Below are positions 16,594 through 26,822 of a DNA stretch of 64,000 bases, one piece after another (within the stretch, counting starts at the first letter, position 1; every line of letters begins with the position of its first letter). The translations under genes and the position numbers were made by a program. This DNA comes from Cryobacterium sp. SO1 (lineage in GTDB: Bacteria; Actinomycetota; Actinomycetes; Actinomycetales; Microbacteriaceae), in assembly GCF_004210215.2 (NCBI RefSeq), contig NZ_CP067394.1, positions 806,001-870,000 on the forward strand, given 5' to 3'. A model generated the notes under the pieces. It did no database searches. It was not told where the DNA came from and saw only the letters and a list, made by a program, of their open reading frames with translations.

Positions 16594-18246
16594 TCAGAAC
16601 GGGGGAGGGGTGTCGGTGCTGCCTTGCTGCGGTGCGGAGGGCGCTGAGTTGATCGGCTTGGGTGGCGGGCTGTCGTGGGTGGTGGGGTGCAGAGTGGCCG
16701 GGTCGTGGGGTGCCGGGTCGTAGGTGGTGGGGTCGGTGTTGGCGGGGGCGGAGGTGTACGTCTTGCCGGCGGGGGTGGTCCAGGTGAGGGCGCCGCCGGG
16801 GCCTTGGTTGGTGGTGAAGCTGGACTGGTGTTTGAGGCGGTGGCATGATTTACAAAGTTTCACGAGGTTATCCACGTCGGTGGGTCCGCCGGTGTTCCAG
16901 GGCCGGGTGTGGTCGATTTCGCTGAGGGTGGCGCGGCGGGTGCAGCCGATGCCTTGGCAGGTTTGGTCGCGGGCGTCGAGGTAGCGGCGCATATCCGCCG
17001 GTGGGGCGTATTGCTCGCGGCCCATGCTGAGTCGGCAGCCGGTTTCGGGGTGGGTGAGGATGCGACTCCAGCTGGTCGCGGTGCCGGCGATCCGGCGGGC
17101 GGCCTCGGGGTCGATCGGGCCGTAGCCCTCGAGGATGGCGGGTTCGTCGCTGCGGCCCAGCAGGGTCAGTGCGGGGACAGTCAGGTGCACGGTGCCGCGG
17201 ATGCCGTGGCCGAGCCCGGCGGGTCCGACACCGTCGAGGAGGAGGTCGCGGTACGCGTCCGCGCGGCGCTGGTCCTTGGTGCGGGCTGTGGCGCTGCCGG
17301 TCGGGCCGCAGCCGGTCGGGCCGGTGCTGGTCGGGCCGGTGCTGGCCGGGTCAGCGCCGGGTGCTGGCGTGGCGTCGGTGTCGAGGGTGACGGCGATGCG
17401 GCTGAGCCGGTCGTAGATCGCCTGGGCGTCTTCGGCTTTGAGGTAGGCGTTCAGCCAGGCCATGCCGTCGGCGTCGGGCCGCAACACCAGCCGGCGTGTG
17501 ATGAAGCCGGCGTCGGCGCGGGTCTGCAGCGGTACCGGGTGCATCCGCTCCAGGATTCGGCCGGCGACCCGGACGAACTGGGTGGAGGTGAGTTTCTCCG
17601 CTGCGGGCAGCACTTTGGCTTCGAACGCGGGCAGGATCTCTTCGGGCACCCCGTCGGTGAGATCGAGCATTTTCAGCGCGTGACCCCAGGTGATGCTGCC
17701 CCGGCGAAGCGCCTGGTGGAACTGGGGCAGCTGGTCGGTGAGGCGGACGGCGTTGAACACCATCATCCCCGCCGTGCTCGCCTTCAACCGCAACGCCCCC
17801 GCAGCCTCGGCGGCCATGCACCGGCGGGCCAGTTCTTCGTCGTCCCAGGCCGGGCCGTGAGCACCGGTGTCGGGGTCGTTCCGGCCGGACTCGACCGGGT
17901 CTCCGCACAGGCCCGCGATGATGCGCGGGTCGTGGCCGAGCCGGTCCAGCTCGGCCAGCAGCCGGGTGCGTTCCGCGTAGCCGGCAGCGATCACCTTCTC
18001 GTTGGCGATCAGCGGGTCGATCACCGCTCTGATCGCCGCCGCTATCGGGTCGACCGTCGAGTCAGCAGCCGGGTCTGCAGCCGGTTCATCTGTCGGCACA
18101 GCAGCCGGGTCAGCAGCCGGGACCGCCACTGTCTCTGCCGCGGCCTTCGCGACCTCGGCGGCCGCGGGGTTCGCGGCACCGTCTGCGAAGTCTGCGAAGT
18201 CTGCGCTGTCTGGGGTGTCTCCGGGTGTGGCATCTGAGGTGGCCAT
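16594..18246 (-). CDS. DUF222 / HNH endonuclease domain protein
   Basis: A 550-residue protein of the 13E12-like family that is abundant in actinobacteria. The first 70 residues are low complexity (Ala, Asp, Pro repeats). DUF222 spans about 75-400. The HNH nuclease module lies near 430-480: DQTCQGIGC, then the IDHTRPWNTGG core, the Asn of VDNLVKL and CKSCHRLKH. Zinc-binding Cys pairs and the catalytic His are all present. A proline- and threonine-rich tail follows. Such genes are often mobile-associated and multi-copy; the cellular role is not established. It is monocistronic and starts at ATG 18246. Confidence 0.88.
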   Translation of the reverse strand: MATSDATPGDTPDSADFADFADGAANPAAAEVAKAAAETVAVPAADPAAVPTDEPAADPAADSTVDPIAAAIRAVIDPLIANEKVIAAGYAERTRLLAELDRLGHDPRIIAGLCGDPVESGRNDPDTGAHGPAWDDEELARRCMAAEAAGALRLKASTAGMMVFNAVRLTDQLPQFHQALRRGSITWGHALKMLDLTDGVPEEILPAFEAKVLPAAEKLTSTQFVRVAGRILERMHPVPLQTRADAGFITRRLVLRPDADGMAWLNAYLKAEDAQAIYDRLSRIAVTLDTDATPAPGADPASTGPTSTGPTGCGPTGSATARTKDQRRADAYRDLLLDGVGPAGLGHGIRGTVHLTVPALTLLGRSDEPAILEGYGPIDPEAARRIAGTATSWSRILTHPETGCRLSMGREQYAPPADMRRYLDARDQTCQGIGCTRRATLSEIDHTRPWNTGGPTDVDNLVKLCKSCHRLKHQSSFTTNQGPGGALTWTTPAGKTYTSAPANTDPTTYDPAPHDPATLHPTTHDSPPPKPINSAPSAPQQGSTDTPPPF

Positions 18247-18354
18247 AGGGACAGTGAATCACCCACCACCGACACTCCCCGGCCCGAAAAGAAAGCTGTG
18301 GGAAGGTGCTTGGAGACTCGCCTGTGGAGGAGGGGCGCGCCCTACCGAGTGCCC

Positions 18355-19002
18355 CTACAGGTTGCCGAGAACCGTGCCCATGATGCGCTCGGCATCGCGG
18401 GGCTCGATCATGGTGGGTGACGTGACGGCCACCCAGTAACCGCCGGTGAAGACCTGGGCGGTCCCGGTGGTGGCACTGAAATAGCCCTCCACATCGGGAA
18501 CGCTGCCGTAGGTCGGCACGATGTCGCCGCCGGCCAGGGCCGCATCCTTCAGAGTGTTGGCGAGGGTGTCGTTCGGCATCGCCAACGACACCTCGATGAC
18601 CTCGCCGCTGGATTGGTTGCGCCAGCCGCAGGAGATGCCGTTGTATTCGGTCGCGGTCACGGCGGTATCGCTCGTCGCCGCGTAGTCGCCGTCCAGGCTG
18701 ACGTTGGGATTGAGGTCGTACACGTCGTCGGCCGTCAGGACCTGGTCGCAGCTCTTGTCCACAGCAGTGCCCTCGGCGGCCGGCGCGGGCGTGGCCGTGG
18801 CCGTGGCTGAGGGCTCTGCCGTGGCGGAGGGCTCAGACGTGGCCGTGCCGGAGGGCTTAGCAGTGGCCGTGGCGGTGGGCTCGGCGTCGCCTGCGGGTGC
18901 GCATCCAGTCAGGGCGATCAGAGCGAGCGAAGCGCCGGTGACGGCGAGTGCGGCGCGCAGTCGGCGGCCGGTAGCGAACGAGGACGAGCGGGAGTGGGTC
19001 AC
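18355..19002 (-). CDS. Secreted lipoprotein, unknown function
   Basis: A 215-residue protein starting at GTG 19002. A signal sequence with lipobox LTGC puts the lipidated Cys at about residue 34. Residues 40-78 are a flexible Thr/Ala/Pro/Ser linker. The folded domain (about 80-215) contains two Cys (DKSCDQVL and ISCGWRN) that could form a disulfide. This arrangement resembles DUF3558-like actinobacterial lipoproteins, but I cannot assign a family firmly. It is divergent from argS, with a short tandem repeat in the shared upstream region. Confidence 0.75.
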   Translation of the reverse strand: MTHSRSSSFATGRRLRAALAVTGASLALIALTGCAPAGDAEPTATATAKPSGTATSEPSATAEPSATATATPAPAAEGTAVDKSCDQVLTADDVYDLNPNVSLDGDYAATSDTAVTATEYNGISCGWRNQSSGEVIEVSLAMPNDTLANTLKDAALAGGDIVPTYGSVPDVEGYFSATTGTAQVFTGGYWVAVTSPTMIEPRDAERIMGTVLGNL

Positions 19003-19013
19003 GCGTTGACCTT

Positions 19014-19058
19014 ACCAACTGGGACGCCACCAACTGGGATGCCACGAACTGGGACGCC
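19014..19058. repeat. Three 15-bp tandem repeats upstream of argS
   Basis: ACCAACTGGGACGCC, ACCAACTGGGATGCC and ACGAACTGGGACGCC follow one another without gaps. The array fills the 73-base space between the divergent lipoprotein and argS starts, where promoters for both would be expected. Confidence 0.8.
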
Positions 19059-19075
19059 GGGTAGGCTTGGTCGCC

Positions 19076-20752
19076 GTGACCCCTGCCGAACTCTCCCAGT
19101 CCCTGCTCGACCTCGTCAACTCTTTGGTCGAGCGCCGACGTGGAGAGGGCGCGGAGATCGCCGATCTCGGTCTGAGCGTGGTCGATATGTCGCTGGAGCG
19201 TCCGCGCAACCGTGACCACGGCGACTGGGCTTCGAGCGTCGCCATGAAGATCGCCAAGCCGCTGGGCACCAACCCGCGCGCCGTCGCCGCCGAGCTCGCA
19301 ACGGGCCTCGAGGCCATGCCCGAGATCTCCTCCGTGGAGATCGCCGGCCCCGGCTTCATCAACATCCGCCTCGAAGCATCCGCCGCCGGCGCCCTCGCAC
19401 AGACCATCGTGAACGCCGGCCCGGTTTACGGCACCGGCCACATGTACGACGGCATCAAGATCAACCTCGAGTTCGTCTCGGCCAACCCCACCGGCCCCAT
19501 TCACATGGGTGGCGTGCGCTGGGCCGCCGTGGGCGACAGTCTCGCCCGCGTACTCAAGGCTGAAGGCGCGGATGTGACGCGCGAGTACTACTTCAACGAC
19601 CACGGTTCGCAGATCGACCGGTTCGCCCGCAGTGTGCTGGCCGCCTACCTGGGCGAGCCCACCCCCGAGGACGGCTACGGCGGAGCATACATCGGTGAGA
19701 TCGCCAACAAGGTTGTCGAGATCCACGACGGCGACATCGCCAGCCTGCCCCGCGACGAACAGCAGGAGATCTTCCGCTCCATCGGCGTCGACCTCATGTT
19801 CACCGAGATCAAGGAGAAGCTGCACGGCTTCGGCGTCGACTTCGACGTGTTCTTCCACGAAGACTCCCTGCACGAATCCGGCGCCGTCGTCCGGGCCATC
19901 GCGCGTCTGCGCGAGCTCGGCCACATCTTCGAAGCGGATGGCGCCATCTGGCTGCGCACCTCCACCTTCGGTGACGACCGCGACCGCGTCATCATCCGCT
20001 CCAACGGCGAACCGGCGTACATCTCCGGCGACCTGGGCTACTACCTGAACAAGCGCGAGCGCGGCTTCGACCAGAACCTGATCATGCTCGGCGCAGACCA
20101 CCACGGTTACATCGGCCGCATGATGGCCATGGTCGAGGCGTTCGGTGACGTACCCGGCGTGAACCTGCAGATCCTGATCGGCCAGATGGTCAACCTGCTC
20201 AAGGACGGCGAGCCCGTGCGGATGTCCAAGCGCAACGGCACCATCGTGACCCTCGACGACCTGGTCGACGCCGTGGGCGTGGACGCCGGCCGGTACTCCC
20301 TGGTGCGCTCCTCGAGCGACTCACAGCTGGACATCGACCTCGACCTGCTCGGCAAGCGCACCAACGAGAACCCGGTGTTCTACGTGCAGTACGCGCACGC
20401 CCGCACCTGCTCGGTCGGCCGCAACGCCGTCGACTCCGGTGTGGACCGCAGCGCCTTCGCCCCCGAACTGCTCACCCACGACAGCGAATCCGCCCTGCTG
20501 GGTGTGCTGCAGGAGTACCCGCGAGTGGTGGCCCAGGCCGCCGAACTGCGCGAACCCCACCGCATCGCCCGCTATATCGAAGAGGTCGCCGGCTACTACC
20601 ACCGCTGGTACGACAACTGCCGGGTCATCCCGCTCGGCGTGGAGCCGGTCACCGACCTGCACCGCACCCGACTGTGGCTGAACGACGCCACCGGCCAGGT
20701 CATCCGCAACGGTCTTGGACTGCTCGGCGTGTCCGCGCCCGAGCGCATGTAG
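19076..20752 (+). CDS. argS: Arginyl-tRNA synthetase
   Basis: Charges tRNA-Arg with arginine in the cytosol. The class I signature appears as the HIGH-type sequence [10 protein letters not shown] (about 140-149) and the KMSKS-type loop VRMSKRNGT (about 380-388). The N-terminal tRNA-recognition domain (1-90) and a C-terminal DALR anticodon-binding domain (about 430-558) complete a normal-length 558-residue enzyme. GTG 19076 is preferred to TTG 19067 because GGTAGG at 19060-19065 is spaced correctly only for the GTG. It is followed 15 bases later by a DUF2993 gene. Confidence 0.95.
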   Translation: MTPAELSQSLLDLVNSLVERRRGEGAEIADLGLSVVDMSLERPRNRDHGDWASSVAMKIAKPLGTNPRAVAAELATGLEAMPEISSVEIAGPGFINIRLEASAAGALAQTIVNAGPVYGTGHMYDGIKINLEFVSANPTGPIHMGGVRWAAVGDSLARVLKAEGADVTREYYFNDHGSQIDRFARSVLAAYLGEPTPEDGYGGAYIGEIANKVVEIHDGDIASLPRDEQQEIFRSIGVDLMFTEIKEKLHGFGVDFDVFFHEDSLHESGAVVRAIARLRELGHIFEADGAIWLRTSTFGDDRDRVIIRSNGEPAYISGDLGYYLNKRERGFDQNLIMLGADHHGYIGRMMAMVEAFGDVPGVNLQILIGQMVNLLKDGEPVRMSKRNGTIVTLDDLVDAVGVDAGRYSLVRSSSDSQLDIDLDLLGKRTNENPVFYVQYAHARTCSVGRNAVDSGVDRSAFAPELLTHDSESALLGVLQEYPRVVAQAAELREPHRIARYIEEVAGYYHRWYDNCRVIPLGVEPVTDLHRTRLWLNDATGQVIRNGLGLLGVSAPERM

Positions 20753-20767
20753 GCAGGAGCACTCACT

Positions 20768-21559
20768 GTGACGATCTTGACACCGCCGAAACGCCGCCGA
20801 CCCGCTCGCCGGCTGGTCGCGCTGATCGCGCTGCTCGCGCTGGTGGGCGTTTTCTTCGCCATCGACGCTGGCCTGCGCGGCTACGCGCAGAACCGAATCG
20901 CTAGCGAGATCGATGCTGGCCTGCCCGCTGGGGTCGCCGGCGACGTCGACGTGGCCATCGGCGGCGCGTCGGTGATCGTGCAGTACCTCACCGGCAGTTT
21001 CGAGCGGGTGGAGCTTGCCGCGCCGGCGCTCTCCGTGAACGATGTGCCGGCGTCCGTCGCGATCGTCGCCACCGGTGTGCCCACTGACACGACCCAGCCC
21101 ATCGAATTCGTCGGCGGCACCATCGACCTCGACCAGGCCGCCCTCAACGCGTCGCTGCAGACCGCGCTGGCCGACGCGGATGCCAACCCGGCCGCGCGCG
21201 ATGCCGAACTCGAACTCGGGACCGATCAGATCATCTTCACCGGCGAGGTGAACGCCTTCGGGCTGCCGATCGGCTACCAGGCCACCGCGACCCCCAGCGT
21301 CACTGCCGATTCTCTGGTGCTCACCCCCGCCGACGCGCAAGTCACCTCGGGTGCCGGCAGCTTCGATGTGAGCGGACTGGTCGACCTGGTGCTCGGCACC
21401 GAGCCGATCAGCCTGTGCGTGGCCAAATACCTGCCGCGGGGCGTCACACTCAGCGATGTGCAGACCACACCGGAGCGCGCACGTATTAAGCTGGAGTCGA
21501 GCACCTTGACGCTCACCGAACAGTCGCTTACCACCCTGGGCAGCTGTTCGACCGCCTGA
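20768..21559 (+). CDS. LmeA-like (DUF2993) phospholipid-binding protein
   Basis: A 263-residue protein starting at GTG 20768. A basic N-terminus is followed by one membrane anchor or uncleaved signal (about 16-38). The rest matches the DUF2993 pattern: repeated beta-rich segments (GDVDVAIGGASVIVQYLTG, then FERVELAAPALSVNDVPASV) and the C-terminal SFDVSGLVDLVLGTEPISLC. LmeA in mycobacteria binds phospholipid and affects lipomannan mannosylation at the envelope; a similar envelope role is inferred. It is probably co-transcribed with argS. Confidence 0.8.
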   Translation: MTILTPPKRRRPARRLVALIALLALVGVFFAIDAGLRGYAQNRIASEIDAGLPAGVAGDVDVAIGGASVIVQYLTGSFERVELAAPALSVNDVPASVAIVATGVPTDTTQPIEFVGGTIDLDQAALNASLQTALADADANPAARDAELELGTDQIIFTGEVNAFGLPIGYQATATPSVTADSLVLTPADAQVTSGAGSFDVSGLVDLVLGTEPISLCVAKYLPRGVTLSDVQTTPERARIKLESSTLTLTEQSLTTLGSCSTA

Positions 21560-21704
21560 TTCGGCGCGCGCAACTCGCGGTCGCTAGAATTTCGGTAGAT
21601 TCCCGCGCCTCTTTCGGCGCGTCTCTTCGCTGGCTTCAGGGACCAATCCGGGTTCGCTCGCCACTTCGTGAGACACCCACTTGACTCCTGTGAGGTTTTC
21701 ACCC

Positions 21705-23123
21705 GTGGCCCATAACCCACTCGCCCCCGAGTGGCTCAGCTCCCCAGCTGATGCCAACACGCTCGACGCCCAACTCTGGCCGTCCTCGGCGCAGCGCTCC
21801 GACACCGGCGCGATCACCATCGGCGGCGTCAGCGCCCCCGACCTCGCGGCGCGATTCGGCACCCCGCTCTACGTCATCGACGAGACGGATGCCCGCACCC
21901 GCGCCGCCGAGCTCCGCGCCGCGTTCGACACCGAGTTCGCCCGCATCGGCACCACCGTCAAGGTGTACTACGCCGCCAAGGCCTTCCTCTCCACCGAGGT
22001 CGCCCGCTGGATGGTCGACGCCGGCCTGAACGTCGATGTCTGCAGCGGCGGCGAACTCGCCGTGGCCCTGGCCGCCGGAGTCGCTCCCGCGCGGATCGGC
22101 TTTCACGGCAACAACAAGTCGCTCACCGAGATCGACGACGCCACCCGGGTCGGCGTCGGCACGATCATCCTCGACAGCCCGATCGAGATCGTGCGCGTCG
22201 CCGAAGCGGCCACGCGCAACGGCGTCGTGCAGAACGTGCGCCTGCGGGTGAACAGCGGTGTGCACGCGCACACCCACGAGTTCCTGGCCACCTCGCACGA
22301 AGACCAGAAGTTCGGGGTGGTCTTCGAGGACGCCCCGGCCCTGGTCGCCGCGATCCGCGCAGAACCCAGCCTCAACTTCCTCGGCCTGCACTGCCACATC
22401 GGCTCGCAGATCTTCGGCGTTGACGGTTTCGCCGAATCGGCCTCGCGCCTGCTCAGCCTGCACGCCGAGCTGCTCACCGACGGCCCGGTGCCCGAACTCA
22501 ACCTCGGCGGCGGCTTCGGCATCGCCTACACCAGCGCCGACGACCCCAGCCCGATCACCGACCTGGCCGCCGGCCTGGCCGACATCGTCGCCGCGGAGTG
22601 CGCGCGCCGCGGCATCCCGCTGCCCGTGATCGCCATCGAACCGGGCCGGGTCATCATCGGACCGGCCGGCGTGACGCTCTATGAAGTGGGCACCATCAAG
22701 CCCGTGCGGATCGGCGAGAACACCCGGCTCTACGTGAGCATCGACGGCGGCATGAGCGACAACGCCCGGCCCGCGCTCTACGGCGCCGAGTTCTCGGTGC
22801 GCCTGGCCGACAGGGTCACGGATGCCGCGCCCGCCCTGGTGCGCATCGCCGGCAAGCACTGCGAAAGCGGTGACATCGTCGTGGACGCCGACTACCTGCC
22901 CGGCGATGTGGCCCCGGGCGACCTCGTGATGGTGCCGGCCACCGGCGCCTACTGCTGGTCGTTGGCCAGCAACTACAACTATCTAGGACGGCCCGCTGTT
23001 GTGGCGGTCGTCGACGGCGAAGCCAGGGTCATCGTGCGCGGGGAGACGATCGACGATTTGCTGGCAAGGGACGTGGGGGTCTCGACAAGATCGACCGACG
23101 AAATGAAGGAAACAACCCGATGA
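21705..23123 (+). CDS. lysA: Diaminopimelate decarboxylase
   Basis: Catalyses the last step of lysine synthesis, meso-diaminopimelate to lysine, using PLP. YYAAKAFLS holds the PLP lysine, CSGGELAVAL and the HCHIGSQIF block line the active site, GGGFGIAY binds phosphate and the C-terminal GKHCESGDIV supplies the catalytic Cys of the partner subunit. The length is 472 residues from GTG 21705, chosen because of the GTGAGG motif nine bases upstream; TTG 21681 is an alternative. It is first in lysA-hom-thrC-thrB and overlaps hom by four bases. Confidence 0.93.
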   Translation: MAHNPLAPEWLSSPADANTLDAQLWPSSAQRSDTGAITIGGVSAPDLAARFGTPLYVIDETDARTRAAELRAAFDTEFARIGTTVKVYYAAKAFLSTEVARWMVDAGLNVDVCSGGELAVALAAGVAPARIGFHGNNKSLTEIDDATRVGVGTIILDSPIEIVRVAEAATRNGVVQNVRLRVNSGVHAHTHEFLATSHEDQKFGVVFEDAPALVAAIRAEPSLNFLGLHCHIGSQIFGVDGFAESASRLLSLHAELLTDGPVPELNLGGGFGIAYTSADDPSPITDLAAGLADIVAAECARRGIPLPVIAIEPGRVIIGPAGVTLYEVGTIKPVRIGENTRLYVSIDGGMSDNARPALYGAEFSVRLADRVTDAAPALVRIAGKHCESGDIVVDADYLPGDVAPGDLVMVPATGAYCWSLASNYNYLGRPAVVAVVDGEARVIVRGETIDDLLARDVGVSTRSTDEMKETTR

Positions 23124-24457
23124 TCGAATACCGCAATCTGCGAGTCGCCCTGCTCGGCGGTGGTTCGGTCGGTGCCCAGGTGGCCCGCCTGCTGCTCGAG
23201 CACAGCGACGAGCTCGCCAACCGGGTGGGCGCGAGCCTCGAGCTCGTCGGCATTCTGGTGCGCGACCTCGACGCCCCGCGTACCGTCGACCTGCCCCGCG
23301 AGCTGCTCACCACCGACGCCGACTCGTTGATCCTCGGCGCCGACATCGTCATCGAACTGATGGGCGGCATCGAGCCGGCCCGCAGCTACATCCTCACAGC
23401 GATCAACTCGGGCGCCGACGTCGTGACCGCCAACAAGGCGCTGCTCGCCCAGCACGGCGCCGAGCTGTTCGAAGCCGCCGACCAGGTGGGCGCCCAGCTC
23501 AACTACGAGGCCGCCGTGGCCGGCGCGATCCCCATCGTGCGCCCCCTGCGCGACAGCCTCGCCGGTGACACCGTCAACCGCATCCTCGGCATCGTCAACG
23601 GCACCACCAACTTCATCCTCGACCGGATGGACACCGCCGGCGATACCCTCGAAGAGGCCCTCGCCACCGCCACCGCGCTCGGTTACGCCGAAGCCGACCC
23701 CACCGCCGACATCGAAGGCTACGACGCCGCGCAGAAGGCCGCCCTGCTGGCCAGCCTGGCGTTCCACACCAACGTTCCGCTCGAGAAGGTGCACCGGGAG
23801 GGCATCACCCAGGTCACCTCGCAGCAGATCGAGTCTGCGCGTAAGGCCGGTTACGTCGTCAAGCTGCTCGCCATCTGCGAACGCCTCACCGACCCCGAGA
23901 CGGGCGAACAGGGCGTGTCGGCCCGGGTCTACCCGGCCATGGTGCACCGCGGACACCCGCTCGCCGCCGTGCACGGTGCAAACAACGCCGTCTTCGTCGA
24001 GGCCGAGGCCGCCGGACCGCTGATGTTCTACGGCGCCGGAGCCGGGGGAGTGCAGACCGCCTCCGCCGTACTCGGCGACCTGGTTTCGGTGGCCCGCCGG
24101 CACGTCATGGGCGGGCCCGGCTACGCGGCCTCCAGCCACGCCGACCTGCCGGTGCTCGACATCGGCAAGGTCACCACTCGCTACGCCGTGACGCTCGAGG
24201 TGACGGATGAGCCGGGCGTGCTGGCCACGATCGCCGGAGTGTTCAGCAAAAACAAGGTTTCGCTCGCGCAGGTCGAACAGTCCATGACGCTCGAAACGCC
24301 CGGAACCACCAGTCACGAGCCCGTGTCGGGCACAGCTACCCTAGTCATTGGAACGCACGAGGCCACGGAGGCTGCGCTTGCCGCGACCGTGAGCGACCTT
24401 GCCGCCAACAGTGTCGTCACCAATGTCGCATCCGTTTTGAGAGTTGAAGGAGTCTGA
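23120..24457 (+). CDS. hom: Homoserine dehydrogenase
   Basis: Reduces aspartate semialdehyde to homoserine at the branch to threonine and methionine. The N-terminal Rossmann motif is ALLGGGSVGAQVA (about 10-22); the catalytic region contains NYEAAVAGAIPIV and the GYAEADPTADIEGYDAAQK motif with its conserved Asp and Lys. A C-terminal ACT domain (about 350-440, YAVTLEVTDEPGVLATIAG) suggests threonine feedback inhibition, as known in Corynebacterium. At 445 residues it is full length. It overlaps lysA by four bases and thrC by one base (TGATG). Confidence 0.95.
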   Translation: MIEYRNLRVALLGGGSVGAQVARLLLEHSDELANRVGASLELVGILVRDLDAPRTVDLPRELLTTDADSLILGADIVIELMGGIEPARSYILTAINSGADVVTANKALLAQHGAELFEAADQVGAQLNYEAAVAGAIPIVRPLRDSLAGDTVNRILGIVNGTTNFILDRMDTAGDTLEEALATATALGYAEADPTADIEGYDAAQKAALLASLAFHTNVPLEKVHREGITQVTSQQIESARKAGYVVKLLAICERLTDPETGEQGVSARVYPAMVHRGHPLAAVHGANNAVFVEAEAAGPLMFYGAGAGGVQTASAVLGDLVSVARRHVMGGPGYAASSHADLPVLDIGKVTTRYAVTLEVTDEPGVLATIAGVFSKNKVSLAQVEQSMTLETPGTTSHEPVSGTATLVIGTHEATEAALAATVSDLAANSVVTNVASVLRVEGV

Positions 24458-25575
24458 TGTCCAGCGAAGAGACCGGTCAGCAGCAGTTGGTCAAGACCCA
24501 GTCCCGTCAGTGGCGCGGTGTGCTGCGCGAGTACGCCGACCGGCTGAACATCACAGACGCCACCCCGATCATCACCCTCGGCGAGGGCGGCACGCCGTTG
24601 ATCCCCGCCGCCGCGCTGTCCGCGCGCACCGGCGCCAAGGTCTGGGTCAAGTACGAGGGCATGAACCCCACCGGGTCGTTCAAGGACCGCGGCATGACGA
24701 TGGCGATCTCCAAGGCCGTCGAAGACGGCGCCAAGGCCGTCATCTGCGCCTCCACCGGCAACACTTCCGCATCCGCCGCCGCCTACGCCACCCATGCCGG
24801 CATCAAGGCCGTCGTGCTGGTGCCTGAGGGCAAGATCGCCATGGGCAAGCTCAGCCAGGCCATCGCGCACAACGCGCAGCTGCTGCAGGTGCAGGGCAAC
24901 TTCGACGACTGCCTCGACATCGCCCGGGACCTCGCCAAGAACTACCCGGTGCACCTGGTCAACTCGGTCAACCCCGACCGTATCGAGGGCCAGAAGACGG
25001 CCGCGTTCGAGGTCGTCGAGGTGCTCGAAGATGCGCCGGACTTCCACATCGTCCCGGTCGGCAACGCGGGAAACTACACCGCGTACTTCCGCGGCTACAG
25101 CGAAGAACTCGCTCGCGGCGCCACCACGAAACTGCCCCGGATGTTCGGCTTCCAGGCCGCCGGCAGCGCCCCGATCGTGCTCGGTCACCGGGTGGAGAAC
25201 CCGGAGACCATCGCCAGCGCCATCCGCATCGGCAACCCGGCCTCCTGGGACCTCGCGCTGAACGCCCGTGAGGTGAGCGACGGTTACTTCGGCGCTATCA
25301 GCGACGAGAAGATCCTCGAGGCCTACCGCATCCTCTCCGCCGAGGTGGGCATCTTCGTGGAGCCCGCCTCCGCGATCAGTGTCGCCGGCCTGCTCGAACG
25401 CGCCGACGCCGACGAAATCCCCGCCGGCGCCACGGTGGTACTCACCGTCACCGGCCACGGCCTGAAGGACCCGCAGTGGGCACTTCGCACCGCGGACGGC
25501 AGCGACGTGAAGCCCACGATCGTACCCGTCGACACCGCCGTGATCGCCGAGCTGCTGGGTCTGGGCCAGAAATGA
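24457..25575 (+). CDS. thrC: Threonine synthase
   Basis: Converts O-phosphohomoserine to threonine with PLP. NPTGSFKDRGMTMA carries the PLP lysine (about residue 72), STGNTSASAAAYA binds the cofactor phosphate and VPVGNAGNYTAY is the glycine-rich loop. At 372 residues it is the short bacterial type. It starts at ATG 24457, one base into the hom stop codon, and its own stop overlaps thrB by four bases, implying translational coupling through the pathway. Confidence 0.95.
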   Translation: MSSEETGQQQLVKTQSRQWRGVLREYADRLNITDATPIITLGEGGTPLIPAAALSARTGAKVWVKYEGMNPTGSFKDRGMTMAISKAVEDGAKAVICASTGNTSASAAAYATHAGIKAVVLVPEGKIAMGKLSQAIAHNAQLLQVQGNFDDCLDIARDLAKNYPVHLVNSVNPDRIEGQKTAAFEVVEVLEDAPDFHIVPVGNAGNYTAYFRGYSEELARGATTKLPRMFGFQAAGSAPIVLGHRVENPETIASAIRIGNPASWDLALNAREVSDGYFGAISDEKILEAYRILSAEVGIFVEPASAISVAGLLERADADEIPAGATVVLTVTGHGLKDPQWALRTADGSDVKPTIVPVDTAVIAELLGLGQK

Positions 25576-26525
25576 CCACGGCGCTCCCCGTAGTGGGACG
25601 CAACGCGCTGGCCGGCCGCTCGGTCGTCGTGAAGGTTCCGGCCACCACGGCGAACCTCGGCCCGGGATTCGACACCCTGGGGCTGGCCCTCGCGCACTAC
25701 GACCACCTGCAGGTGGAAGTACAGGACGAACCCGGTGTGGTCGTCGAGGTGCACGGCATCGGCGCCGGCGAGGTGCCCACGGACGAGACCAACCTCGTGG
25801 TGCGCGCCATCGCGCACACCTTCGCCGCCTACGGAATCCTGTTGCCGGGGCTCAAGCTGGTCGCAGAGAACGTGATCCCGCACGGCCGCGGCATGGGCTC
25901 ATCCGGTGCCGCGATCGTCTCGGGCATCATGGCCGCAAAGGGCCTGCTTGAGGGAATCGTCGAGATCGACTCCGATGCGCTTCTGGTGCTCGCCACCGAG
26001 ATGGAGGGGCACCCGGACAACGTGGCGCCAGCCCTGTTCGGCGGCCTGACCATCGCGTGGATGACCCCGGAGGGGCCCAAGCACAAGAAGCTGATGGTGC
26101 ACCGCGGCGTCTCTCCGCTGGTCTTCGTGCCCGTGCACGCCATGTCCACGGCCCTGGCCCGCAGCCTGCAGCCCGAATCGGTGCCGCACGAGGACGCCGT
26201 CTTCAACCTGTCCCGCTCCGCACTGCTGATCGCCGCGCTCATCCAGAGCCCGGAGCTGCTGCTCGCCGCCACCGAGGACAAGCTGCATCAGAGCTACCGC
26301 GCCGCGGCCATGCCGGAGACCAACCGGCTGATCACCCTGCTGCGCGAGCACGGCTTGGCGGCCGTGGTCTCCGGTGCAGGCCCCTCGATCCTGGTGCTCG
26401 CCAGCGACCCCGGGCAGCGCCTGGTGGCCGCCGAGCTGGTGGCCCAGATCAGCGAGACGCCCTGGCAGACGCTGATGCTGGCCGTCGATTTCAAGGGCGC
26501 CACCGTCATCCGTACCGACGCCTGA
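25572..26525 (+). CDS. thrB: Homoserine kinase
   Basis: Phosphorylates homoserine to feed threonine synthase. It is a 317-residue GHMP kinase: ATTANLGPGFDTLGLAL is the N-terminal substrate motif, PHGRGMGSSGAAIVSG the ATP-binding glycine loop (about 95-112) and VSGAGPSILVLA the C-terminal motif. The start ATG 25572 overlaps the thrC stop; a longer frame from 25476 would run into thrC. It is the last gene before a terminator at 26542. Confidence 0.95.
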   Translation: MTTALPVVGRNALAGRSVVVKVPATTANLGPGFDTLGLALAHYDHLQVEVQDEPGVVVEVHGIGAGEVPTDETNLVVRAIAHTFAAYGILLPGLKLVAENVIPHGRGMGSSGAAIVSGIMAAKGLLEGIVEIDSDALLVLATEMEGHPDNVAPALFGGLTIAWMTPEGPKHKKLMVHRGVSPLVFVPVHAMSTALARSLQPESVPHEDAVFNLSRSALLIAALIQSPELLLAATEDKLHQSYRAAAMPETNRLITLLREHGLAAVVSGAGPSILVLASDPGQRLVAAELVAQISETPWQTLMLAVDFKGATVIRTDA

Positions 26526-26541
26526 CTCTTCATTCGCAGTG

Positions 26542-26577
26542 GAGCCCTTCTCCCGTCGAGCGGGGCGGGGCTCTTTC
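26542..26577 (+). terminator. Rho-independent terminator after thrB
   Basis: GAGCCC pairs with GGGCTC, with an inner CCCG/CGGG pairing, and a CTTTCT tail follows. It separates the threonine genes from rho. From 26578 to 26822 is a 245-base rho leader; it has a TAGAGT -10-like element at 26615 but no -35 that I can support, and could carry rho autoregulation. Confidence 0.75.
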
Positions 26578-26822
26578 TGCGTGTCGGCGAATGTGCGTTG
26601 CCGGGCGAACCTGCTAGAGTGGTTGCGCACCCGATAGAAACCACCTCAGCGTGGATCTGTTCTCTGGTGTATTCCTGTAACTCACTGCTATCGCGTATTC
26701 CTGCGTGGCTGTGTGTGTTCACTCCAATCCGCCTCTGCGTGGGACTGGATCACCCGCAGCTACCTGCGCTGCAACATCTTCTCTGGCCAATTCGTAAGAG
26801 CCAGGGGAAAGGACAAGACTCC

